Below, piece by piece: positions 12,701 to 21,006 of a stretch of 64,000 nt of DNA (the first letter of the stretch is position 1; every line of letters starts with the position of its first letter). Below the pieces are notes generated by a model that was not told the origin of the DNA, did not search any database, and worked only from the letters and a program-made list of their open reading frames with translations. The stretch spans positions 10,534,852 to 10,598,851 of the forward strand of contig CM042958.1 in the NCBI GenBank assembly GCA_023678885.1. The letters are read 5' to 3'. Source of the DNA: Pogostemon cablin (Eukaryota; Streptophyta; Magnoliopsida; Lamiales; Lamiaceae). Both the position numbers and the translations under genes were made by a program.

Positions 12701-14025
12701 CTGTAACCGGAATGTACAACCTCTACAGAGCTTCCCAAGTGATGTTCCCTGGAGAGAAGCTACTGGAAGATGCCAACAAATTCTCCACCAATTTCTTGCA
12801 ACAAAAACGAGCCAATAACCACCTCACTGACAAGTGGGTTATTGCCAAAGATGTTCCAGCTGAGGTGGGATATGCCTTGGATATTCCCTGGTATGCCAGT
12901 CTGCCCCGACTGGAAGCAAGATTTTTCATACAACAATACGGTGGAGACGACGACGTTTGGATCGGCAAAACCTTGTATAGAATGGGATATGTGAACAACA
13001 ACACTTATCTGGAACTCGCAAAGCTAGACTACAACACCTGCCAAAGGTTGCATCAGCATGAGTGGATAACCATTCAACGGTCAGTAATTTTAATTTTAAT
13101 TTTAATTTTAATCTCAATTAATTATAAGAAATTAATTAAATCTCCTTTACTTTGCAGATGGTACGAAATTAGTTTAAAAATTACTAGTGTTGGGTTGAGC
13201 AAAAGAGGGGTCCTGTTGAGTTATTACTTGGCCGCAGCCAATCTGTTTGAGCCTCAAAACTCAACACACCGCATCGCTTGGGCCAAAACTTCGATTTTAG
13301 TAAGCGCTATTCAGTCCCAACAACTTTCTCCCCTCCAAAAGCGCGACTTTATTAACCAATTCCACCGCTCCACCGCAAATAATGGGTATCTAACAAATTA
13401 ATTAAACATATATTATTTTTATTTTTTAATTAAAAATGTGGATACAGGTATGAAACAAGTAATGTGTTGGTGAAGAGTGTAATCAAGAGTGTGCATGAGC
13501 TCTCCATGGACGCTATGTTGACGCACAATAAAGGCATACATCGCCAAATTTTTAATGCTGTAAATTAATAACTCAATGCACATTCATTCCGATCATAATT
13601 AATACTACTACAATTAATAACTAAAATTTTCATTACAGTGGCGAAAGTGGATGTCAGTGTGGGAAGAGGGAGGTGATGGAGAAGCGGAGCTGTTATTGTC
13701 GACGCTTAACACTTTCGACGGAGTAGATGAATCCACATTCAGCGATCCCAAATACGAGCACCTCTTAGAGGTCACCCTCAGAGTCACCCACCAGCTTCGT
13801 CTCATTCAGAATGCAGAGACGAAGCTTGTGGGTGACCGTGAGGAAATAGATTTGAGCATGCAACAACTTGTTAAGTTGGTGTTCACTAAATCATCATCGG
13901 ATCTGGATTCTTGTATCAAGCAAAGATTTTTTGCGATTGCCAGAAGTTTCTATTACGTTGCTCATTGTGATCCGGAGATGGTGGACTCCCACATAGCCAA
14001 AGTATTGTTTGAGAGGGTGATGTAG
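2825..14025 (+). CDS. CPS: Class II diterpene cyclase (copalyl diphosphate synthase type)
   Basis: Ten exons keep phase throughout: 2825-2939, 9588-9665, 9806-9855, 10121-10424, 11829-12012, 12082-12426, 12522-13079, 13158-13385, 13448-13559, 13639-14025 (786 aa, the usual TPS-c length). The N terminus is Ser/Pro-rich and basic with few acidic residues, as expected for a plastid transit peptide. Family motifs are SPYDTAWV, QLPDGSWGD and the class II catalytic DVDD at 377-380. The class I DDxxD motif is absent, so it should protonate and cyclise GGPP to a bicyclic diphosphate without ionising it. The dyad positions read Phe259 and Asn321; gibberellin-type ent-CPS has His and Asn. His330 sits where gibberellin-type enzymes carry the Mg-inhibition His. 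A poly(A) signal AATAAA lies at 14135. The product could be a clerodane- or labdane-type diphosphate; sequence alone does not decide. Confidence 0.92.
3103..3560. repeat. Possible MITE in intron 1
   Basis: The stretch begins with a G-rich segment including GGGTAGGGAATGAATG. It ends with a run of 'gatttgaaatcc'-type repeats and 'catccaaacgcagcctta', wording typical of short plant DNA transposons at their ends. The termini are not clearly inverted, so the class is uncertain. Confidence 0.3.
5161..6565. mobile_element. Pack-MULE-like element with long inverted repeats and GC-rich cargo
   Basis: The segments 5161 to about 5400 and about 6300-6565 are inverted copies of roughly 240 bp, both starting GAGTTAAATTCATTTTTTG in the outward sense. 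The flanking 9-mers CAATTTTGA (5152-5160) and CAATTTCAA (6566-6574) match at 7 of 9 positions, consistent with an aged 9-bp Mutator-type target duplication. The interior (about 5455-6300) is strikingly GC-rich against the AT-rich intron and open in several frames on the minus strand, but encodes no transposase. Long TIRs, a 9-bp duplication and host-like GC-rich cargo are the Pack-MULE hallmarks. The element lies inside cyclase intron 1. Confidence 0.7.
5458..6223 (-). pseudogene. Captured gene fragment inside the Pack-MULE-like element
   Basis: The best open frame runs minus-strand 6223-5840 and includes the segment FDVIEPEKIVAHLG and the segment VATVTELAGNLIFTGC, which look like genuine folded protein rather than random translation. 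It is then interrupted, and a further open segment continues in another frame toward 5458. I do not recognise the donor gene. No start, splice signals or full domain can be defined, so this is a transduplicated fragment rather than a working gene. Confidence 0.4.
6735..6778. repeat. AT microsatellite
   Basis: About 40 bp of uninterrupted TA dinucleotides in cyclase intron 1, directly after a short segment with 'ccctgggccccaaaa', wording often seen at degraded hAT element ends. Confidence 0.9.
6905..7600 (+). pseudogene. hAT (TTF-type zinc finger) transposase remnant
   Basis: The segment at 6960-7080 translates to pieces such as FGRFKRYNALANKGYND, and 7337-7525 to MEHITNMNSLIDLKIRLK followed by QISKEKIHWIQFLLRIIA. 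These match the block in TTF-type hAT transposases, where 'EHITNMN' precedes a basic helix and 'KEKxHW'. Stop codons interrupt the frame (after YND and after FYRRK), and a Stowaway MITE splits it between the two blocks. It is a dead fragment within cyclase intron 1. Confidence 0.55.
7086..7335. mobile_element. Stowaway-like MITE nested in the hAT remnant
   Basis: The left end TACTTCATACATCC and the right end GGACGGGACGGAAGGAATA form a diverged inverted pair of the CTCCCTCCGTCC type. The interior has the 'ctcattaatccacgtgcaaaaa' wording also found in the copy at 25704-25922. It sits between two blocks of the hAT transposase remnant, so it inserted later. Confidence 0.65.
7620..9587. other. Rest of cyclase intron 1
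   Basis: AT-rich with no recognisable element. Open frames at 8065-8271, 8348-8653 (+) and 8869-9168 (-) show no known domain and lack conserved-looking context; they are probably chance. A direct repeat of 'ttggagtgatgt' with 'aattcaaattaattaa' occurs at about 9219-9330. Confidence 0.5.
9902..10085. repeat. MITE with GTGCACC-type ends in cyclase intron 3
   Basis: The left end contains GGGTGCACCAATGCACC and the right end ATGCACCGGGTGCATTA, giving inverted termini around an AT-rich interior with 'gatcgattc'. Related sequence occurs at 42633-42850 and 58186-58370. It lies between cyclase exons 3 and 4. Confidence 0.5.
10798..11128. repeat. Foldback element in cyclase intron 4
   Basis: Two arms (about 10798-10935 and 10970-11128) are near-perfect inverted copies: 'ttaattgcaaaaaaa', 'attgtaaattaatcc', 'cacaacctttaagtattg' and 'ccttagtaatagtcac' recur in reverse complement in mirrored order, with an extra copy of the inner block. 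It would form a hairpin of well over 100 bp. This is a MITE-type structure, without a clear TSD. Confidence 0.65.
11352..11483. repeat. Two-copy 66-bp tandem repeat
   Basis: Two adjacent copies start with 'taaattct(g/a)aagataaag', each including 'accatatcagtaataaagaa'; they differ at a few positions. They lie in cyclase intron 4, upstream of exon 5. Confidence 0.85.
11600..11690 (+). repeat. Possible tRNA-derived SINE fragment
   Basis: A segment reading GGGCTAGCTCACCTGGCC then CTCAGGTTCAATTA resembles degenerate tRNA-type A and B boxes at a suitable distance, in cyclase intron 4. A similar phrase, 'gggcttggccactgggcta', occurs at about 40912. There is no clear tail or target duplication. Confidence 0.3.
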
Positions 14026-16044
14026 ACTTTTAGATAATGGGTGTGTCAGAACACAACATTCAAGAAGCTTCAAGTGGTCCGTGTTACTTCTTTGTTGTTT
14101 TCCCATCTTAATTATGGAGGAATTTGCATGCTCTAATAAAAGTATTTTTAACACCACAAAAATGGCAATGTTTAAGAATACTTGATATATGCCTTTTAAG
14201 AATATCCTCTATGCCGCTTTTGTGTATTAATGATTGACACCTATGCTTTTAGGGTGTAGTTTCCTTATCTCTCCTATCTTTCATCAATCCAATGATGTGA
14301 CACATGAAATGTTACACCAAAATGACATATGAAATTTTCAACTTGTTCGTGGTACCGCCTATATACTATCACATTGTATTGTTTGGACTTCAAAGACTAT
14401 CCAAAGCCGCAATTGTTGGGTAGAGTCTTTTAACTTTGTAGATGGTCGATCTACTAGATATTCCTTACTCTTTTATTCTTAAAGAATGCATTATTATTTG
14501 GTTTAAAGGGGGGAAAATTTTAGCTTTCAAAGTGGGTTTTTTTGGCCGGTTTCACTTCATTTGCTACAAGAAAAGATGGCTTTTGACACAATTTATTTAA
14601 ACTAGAAATGGTTGATCAGCTCGGTTGGAAATGTGAGACTAGAATCAGTTCGAAACTTTAATTATATTTTATTCTTACATCTTGTAACAATATGAATGAC
14701 ACTTAGATTAGAGATAAAACTTATATCAGCTTAAAAATATATATAGGGCAGAAAATGTTCAATTTTTTTTAATCTATAATTACTTATTTAATGCATGTAA
14801 CCGAAGGTCTGTGATATTCGGTGCCAGAATTAATCGTGTTAATTAAAGATAGGCCATTTTACTTTGAGGACTAAAAGTTGTCTTAAGATGCTCATGAGTA
14901 TCCACGTCGATTTGAGCCGTTAGGCCACCTCACACCGAATTGAATTCTTTATTTCACATTTGAGTTTCATTGATATTTCACAATATAAAAAAATTATATC
15001 TAACAAATGAGCATTAAACTTTTGGTGTATGTGATGAATTTTGAACATTGATTATGACACATGACAAAAATCTAATAAATGAAATAGAAAATGAAATATG
15101 AGAATGAAATAGGTGATCTCATCTGACCTCACACGGTGATTAATTTGTCGTCTTTAAATTTTAAGATTATTCTGTGGTGAACAGATACACCGGTGCAATA
15201 CTTAATTAATATTTAGTGATAAGTTTAAAGTATTGAAAATAACGAAAATATTTTTAATTTGATTCGTGGATTAATTTAAAAGCTACAATAGAGTAATAAT
15301 ATGTAGTACGGACAAGTCAGCCATAAATATATATAATCAAGTAATTTATTTTAATCGAGTAAACAATCTTTTAATTTGATAATTAAAACAATACCCTTAA
15401 ATGTGTTTTATAAAAATTTCTGTAATAGAGTCAAATTGGATATTTAAAACAATACTCTTAAATCTTAACTCTAGGTTGAAAGAAAATTAAAATAGTGCCC
15501 ATTACTTCTAATATTTGGCATTCAAACATAATATATACTCCATTATACTTAAAATATTTATACATTACTGCTTTCTCCCATCATTATTATCTTTCACTTT
15601 TCTGAAATTTTATTAAGAAAATAGTATCCAGTTTTCGATTTACTATACTAATTAATTATTATTCTCTACCCGATTATTCTTACATACGAATGCGGAATAT
15701 GAATTAAGAAAAAATACTTTTAAAATGTATAATATATGAAAATTCGAGGTATATTGAGTAATTTAAAAATAAATTTAAAAAATAAAATTTTTAAAATTAA
15801 GAAATAAAATGTAAACATGCAAAAACATCTACGACAGTTTAAAGTGTCCAAAAATAACTATATATAAATGAAAATTTAATTTTAGTAGGTGAGGATGGGT
15901 GTTGTTACTTGTTTATCCTATGTAGTTTTCGATTTACTAAATAAAGAATTGGTGGGGCTTATACATTAACTTTCCTAATAAAATAGTCGCAGAGGTGTGG
16001 GAGCTTATATACAATAAAATCAATAGTAAATAATACTCCCAAGT

Positions 16045-16076
<32 letters not shown>

Positions 16077-16080
<4 letters not shown>

Positions 16081-16325
16081 TCCCCCGTCCCTTAAAATTT
16101 TTTGTACGAAAATTAAAGAATATAATAATTTAATTTAGAGTGGAGTAAAGTGAAGTGAGAGAAATAATATTTAATGTGTAGTGGGTAGTTGTATTAGAGG
16201 TGATATGTGGGGCCCATGAGAATAGATTAATTGTTTTTTGTGTGGGTCCATGTATTAAAAAGGAAATGTGTCAACTTTAATGAGACAAACTAAAAAGGAA
16301 AGTGTGTCAAATTCGGATTATATTT
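16077..16325. mobile_element. Stowaway-like MITE, right end eroded
   Basis: It starts TATACTCCCCCGTCCC and carries the family interior ('aatatttaatgtgtagtggg', 'gtgtgggtcca'). The right terminal repeat is not clearly preserved. Confidence 0.5.
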
Positions 16326-16464
16326 TTTTAAATAATCGGAAACTATTGCTATTGTCAGAGAGTTTCACATGGCCAATTCATTATTTAATTAATTGTGGGA
16401 TTTGGCTGGCGATGTTTAAAATAATGTACTGCCCCATCTAATCATGATATATATTTCTTATTTT

Positions 16465-16594
16465 AGCATCTCAATTTAATAATCATGCTCTTTTTTTTAA
16501 GATAATTTTGAGCATCTCAATTTAATAACCATACTTCTTCTTTTGGATAATTTTGAGCATCTCAATTTAATAATCATACTTGTTTTTTAAGATG
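16465..16594. repeat. Three-copy promoter-proximal tandem repeat
   Basis: The unit AGCATCTCAATTTAATAA, followed by a variable T-rich spacer and 'gataattttg', occurs three times, starting at 16465, 16511 and 16556 (period about 45-46). It ends some 75 bp before the ATG of the CYP76AH pseudogene. Confidence 0.85.
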
Positions 16595-16669
16595 AAAATT
16601 CACACCACGTATAATAAAGGAAGATCTTTGTATGTGAACCAAGTAAGAAAAAAAAGAAAATGGAATTAA

Positions 16670-18106
16670 ATGGAATTGATGGCAATAATTGTTATAACTC
16701 TCATCTTGTTAGCTGTAACCGTCTGGGTCCAGTTCCGACGGCAGCACAGAAAATGTCCGCCCGGGCCCTACCCTTTTCCGATCATCGGAAACATACTCCA
16801 ATTGACCGGCAAATCCCCTCACGAATCCCTCGCCAAACTCTCCAAAATTCACGGCCCCTTAATGTCGCTCCACTTGGGCAGCAGATACGCCGTCGTTATC
16901 AGCTCACCTGAAATGGCAAAAGAAATGCTGCAGAAACACGACCTCGCCTTTTCAGGTCGTTTCATTCCGGCGTCGGCGGAGGCTTACTACCACGAGAAGA
17001 TGTCGATGATGTTCTTGTCGGTGGGAGATGAGTGGAGGAAACTCCGTAAGATGAGCAGAGAGTACATGTTTACTTCTTCCCGCCTAGGAGCAACGCAGGG
17101 CCTTCGCAACCGGTACTTGCAGAAGCTCTGCGACCATGTCGAGAAATGCAGCCGAAACGGCGTCGTAGTGGATCTCCGAGAGGCTGCCTTCATAACCACC
17201 CTCAATCTCATGTCGGTCACTCTCTTCTCGGTTGAGGTTGCCGATTTCGATTCCGGCGGTGCCACCCATGAATTCAAGGAGATCTTCGAGGGTCTCACCA
17301 ACTTTGTTGGAATCCCTAATTCTGCCGATTTTTTCCCAATTCTGAAACCCTTGGATCCGCAGGGGATTCAGAGGCTTTCATTGATAACATCATTCAACAG
17401 AGATTGGAATCAAGAAAGGCATCGGATTACGCCAACAAAGATGATTTCCTCCAAGTTCTTGTCGACATCTGCCAAGGAACTGACAACCAGCATTTAAGCG
17501 TCAACTCCATCAAGCATTTGCTTCTGGTGACCTCAGCTCACTGATTTGATTCAAACAGTTTCACGAAATTAATTATTTAAATTAATGTGATTTGGTGTTA
17601 ATTAGGACTTATTTGGTGGAGGGGCAGACACAACAGCTAGTGTAATGGAGTGGGCACTGCTATTCCACCCCGACAAGCTATCCAGGGCGAAACAGGAGCT
17701 TAAATCAGTGATAGGAGAATCCGACTTGCAAGCCGTGATCAAAGAAGCCTTCCGGCTTCACCCTCCGGCTCCTCCCCCGGAAGGCAGAGCACGACGAACG
17801 AGTGCTGGAATACACCATCCCCAAAGGGACTCAGATATTCATCAACGTGTGGGGTGGGCGATGGGCAGAGATTCGAGGGTATGGTTGAATCCAGATGCAT
17901 TTGAGCCGGAACGGTTTCTGGATCAAAGAATAGAGTTCAAAGTCGAGCTGATTCCGTTCGGGTGTGGGAGAAGAATGTGCCCCGGGTTGCCACTGGCATA
18001 TCCTATCTTACACACCATTGTAGCAACTTTAGTGCATAAATTTGATTGGAAATTGGAAGCAGGGGATGCTTATCAACACCACCAGGGACAACTCTTCACT
18101 GCGTAG
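16670..18106 (+). pseudogene. CYP76AH-like cytochrome P450 pseudogene
   Basis: Exon 1 is 16670-17526 and exon 2 starts at 17606 (acceptor TTAG). The N-terminal anchor, PPGPYPFPIIGN hinge, SREYMF block and FITTLNLMS segment read like CYP76AH ferruginol-synthase-type enzymes, which oxidise abietane-type diterpenes at the ER. After DPQGIQR (about 17372) roughly 14 codons are missing and the frame shifts; the next block (AFIDNIIQQRLESRK) continues in another frame. Exon 2 keeps the oxygen-binding GGGADTTAS, the ExxR helix (KEAFRLHPP) and the heme loop FGCGRRMCPG. It has lost the segment between ELKSVIGES and LQAVIKE, carries a frameshift pair after PPP (about 17778-17860) and shifts again near 18100 before the normal C terminus. 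It cannot make a P450 as read. Confidence 0.85.
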
Positions 18107-18230
18107 TCCTCATCCCCTCAGGGCCACCCCAATCACCTCATTCTAACAATTTCATCAGCTTTTCACTGCGTAGTCCTCATCCACTCACAGGACAGCCACC
18201 CCCATCGTCACCACTTCTTCATTCTAACAT
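18093..18230. repeat. Imperfect duplication at the P450 3' end
   Basis: 'cactgcgtagtcctcatcc' followed by 'ctca' and a CA/CC-rich stretch ending 'cattctaaca' occurs at about 18097 and again at about 18167. The final codons of the CYP76AH pseudogene are duplicated about 70 bp downstream. Confidence 0.7.
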
Positions 18231-19708
18231 CATCACTATAATTTCCTATCTTTTTATTATTATTATTATTATTATGGCTTCGGTTCTTCTAGTTTACTTT
18301 TTGCTCTCCAATTAATTATGTCTCGCATTTGGTTGCAAATCGATCGATTACATAGTTGTTAACTACAACAGTAGATTCTGCAATTTTCTGATTAACTGTT
18401 GAATAAGCCGATTGCGATTAAGGAAGAAAAAGAAGAAGTTCACTTTCTCTAATCTCTTAACTGTTGAATGGGGCCGATTACAATTAAGAAAGAAAAAGAA
18501 ATCGTTGTCTTTCTCTCTTCTTATCAAGTTTTACATTAATGCGTCGAAAATGAACAGTCATTAGGTGCAATAATTGTTACAGTTCCGTTTCTAATCTAGG
18601 TTTGTGAGGATGAACCCTATTTGAATTCTGTCCGCAAAAAAATATGTCATAGATTTAGATGATATAGTCTTCAGTGAAGCTATTGTCTTGTGCCCCGCCC
18701 GGAAATACCGTGCTCCTTTGTAATTTAAATATTTAGCAATACACAATTTAAATAAAATATAAAAGGGTAAAATTGTATTCTTATGGGAGTACGGCGTATC
18801 CCATGCGTGCAGAGCTTTTGTCTATAGTTTTACTTTTAGAAACAGTATACCAGCTAGTCTAAAGAACCAGCTATTGATAATAAAGTCTTTACTTTTAGAA
18901 ACTCAATCTAGGACATTATTAAATTTTCAAAACTCACAATAAATATTTCCTCCGAATTATATCTCACAGTAGGTAATAGGTAGACCTGAACTTTAATAAA
19001 AGTAGTTATGGTAAATAAAGAGTTTAAAAACAAATTATTTTTTAATTAATTTTATTAACTTTGAAAGATAATGAAATATTTTTAAATTATAAATAAATTA
19101 TAAAGTATTTTATGTGTCTTAGGAGATAATGATATTTTTTAAATTAAAATATATTTTGAGGTTATTATGAAATGTTTTTTATGGTAAAGTTCATTGTGAG
19201 ACAAAAAAAAATGAAAAGTGTGAACTTGTTGTGGAATATATCTCCAATATGGTCATCTTACTTTAATATTTACGTTTCTCTTTTTAACAAGTGAAGTTTT
19301 ATATTTAAAAATTAATAACATAAAAATTTTGCAATATTACACAATTTGCAATTAAATCCGTTAGGCAAAAAGGTAAAATCATAACTAATACATACGCTTT
19401 TAAAATACTAGTATATTTTTTTAAAACTAAAAAAATTAAAAATGAAACTTCATTTACGTACGGGGAGAGTATTTCTCTTTCGATTTGGATTATTATGTTT
19501 GGTGTGTAACATATATATATATATATGATGGTATGATTTTAGAATTAAGTTGATATTATGATATTATAATGATTGAATAATTGTAAAGTATGAGAGAAAA
19601 TATTGAAAATAAATAAATAAATGATCATGTAATATGAATACAACTCGATCGTAGTTAAGCTTCCAATCATCAAAAATCACATTAGTTATTATCTGATCAC
19701 ATCATTCC
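18107..19708. other. Intergenic between the two P450 pseudogenes
   Basis: It holds a two-copy 65-bp repeat ('ttaactgttgaat' at 18392 and 18457), a MITE of the GTGCGCCC family (18684-18822) and AT-rich sequence with a short AT run near 19510. No gene seen. Confidence 0.6.
18684..18822. repeat. Short MITE, GTGCGCCC family, copy 1
   Basis: It begins TCTTGTGCCCCGCCCGGA and ends GCAGAGCTTTTGTC, with an AT-rich 'taatttaaatatttagcaata' interior. Start, interior and end correspond to the copy at 29884-30062 and, inverted, to that at 49186-49350. Confidence 0.5.
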
Positions 19709-20701
19709 ATGAAATTGTCTCCTCTGATTCAGTATTTCTTCCTTTTCCTCGTCATTTTCCTGGTAATTCAATTACGTAAAAGATCAGGAAACCATCCGAA
19801 CTGGCCCCCTGGCCCCTGGAAACTGATCCCTCTTGTCCGAAACCATCAACATTCCCTCCCACATCATGCACTTCAAACCCTAGCTAAACACTTGATGTTC
19901 ATCAAGCTGGGAGAGCTCCCCGTGGTCATCGTCTCGTCTCCAGACATCGCGAAAGAGATCACGAAAGCTAACGATGTTGCTTTCGCTGATAGAGTCGACC
20001 TCATGCTGGCTAAGATAGTTCTGTATAATTCAACTGACATAGCATCAGGTGAATACTTGCGAAAGCTGTGCCGTTCTTGAATTTCTAAGTCCCAAAAAGT
20101 TGCATCTTTCCATAGTTTAATGGAAGAGGAGGTGTTGAATCTGGTGGAACTATTAGGGTTTCTGAAGGGCTTATTGTTAATCTAACTCGAGAGATTTTAT
20201 CTGTTGAGTGTGGCATAATCTGCAGGGCCATTGTTGGGCAAGTTTGCGAGGATGACGGATCGTTGATCGCCATCATCAAAGAAGCTGTGGCGATTGCAGC
20301 AGTTTTCAACGTTGTAGATTTGTTTCCGAGGATGAAGTTTCTCCATTTCCTGTCTGCAGGATCGAAGAAAAAAATGGAGAACATGCATGAGAGGGTTGAT
20401 TGTATTCTTGAAGACATCATTCGAACTTGAGGATTCGAGCCAAAGAGATTCGAACATGTTGCGATTACAGAGGCAATCATTTCGAGTTCATATGTTAGGA
20501 GCTGGAAGAAGAATATGTCCAGGAATCGAGTTTGGATTAGCTGGGGTGGAGCTCTATCCTGCTCATTTGCTATTCCACTTTGATTGGAAGATTCCCGGTG
20601 GGATTTAACCGGAAGAGTTTGATATCACTGAGATTTTTGGTGCTTCTGCTGGAAGGAAGACCAATATGTGCCTTATTCCAATCAACCACCAACATTTTTA
20701 G
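19709..20701 (+). pseudogene. CYP71D-like cytochrome P450 pseudogene
   Basis: The reading frame from 19709 gives a hydrophobic anchor, NWPPGPWKLIPLVRN, LPHHALQTLAKH, VVIVSSPDIAKEI and AFADR, the N-terminal blocks of the CYP71D group, several members of which act on terpenes. The frame ends after LRKLCRS (about 20080). A further block from about 20221 (AIVGQVCEDDG ... VVDLFPRMKFLHFL) is in another frame and stops at IIRT. The I-helix and ExxR regions are then deleted: the sequence jumps to the FEPKRFEH / heme segment (GAGRRICPGIEF), where the usual Phe before GxGRRxCPG is lost. The C-terminal block FHFDWKIPGG, followed by a stop and then FDITEIFG ... MCLIPI, is recognisable up to 20701. It is non-functional. 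Confidence 0.85.
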
Positions 20702-21006
20702 AAAAAAATATAGTATCAACATTCTATCAGAGAGTAGGCAATGTTGACAAAAAAAACTAATTACTACACAGAAGCGACTTGTATAATCATACATAATTAT
20801 GTTAAAAAATTATGTAACTGATGTTTAAAACCTGATTTTTAGCCCAGTGGAAATCACAAGCACAGACATAAAGTCAGAGAATAACAATTCGGCTGTCATG
20901 TAGCGAACAAGGAAAGTAACGCAAGCCTGATCCTGCTTCAGAGTCTATAGACAACTGGAAAATCTTTGACTATGATCTTTTTCTTTTTCTTGTTCTTTTG
21001 GAGAAG
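20702..21006. other. Intergenic, P450 pseudogene to EMC4
   Basis: About 300 bp between the end of the CYP71D remnant and the convergent 3' end of EMC4. Presumably it contains the EMC4 3' UTR. No feature recognised. Confidence 0.6.

Larger units (their letters stand above)
14026..16669. other. Intergenic, cyclase to CYP76AH pseudogene
   Basis: It begins with the cyclase 3' UTR (AATAAA at 14135-14140). The rest is AT-rich with no coding potential seen. It contains a TA microsatellite (about 16048-16079), a Stowaway-like MITE (16077-16325) and a three-copy repeat (16465-16594) just before the P450 start. Confidence 0.7.

Noticed and set aside
12926..13117. Leu-Lys-rich minus-strand frame
   Set aside because: It is the shadow of cyclase exon 7 and an AT-rich intron repeat.
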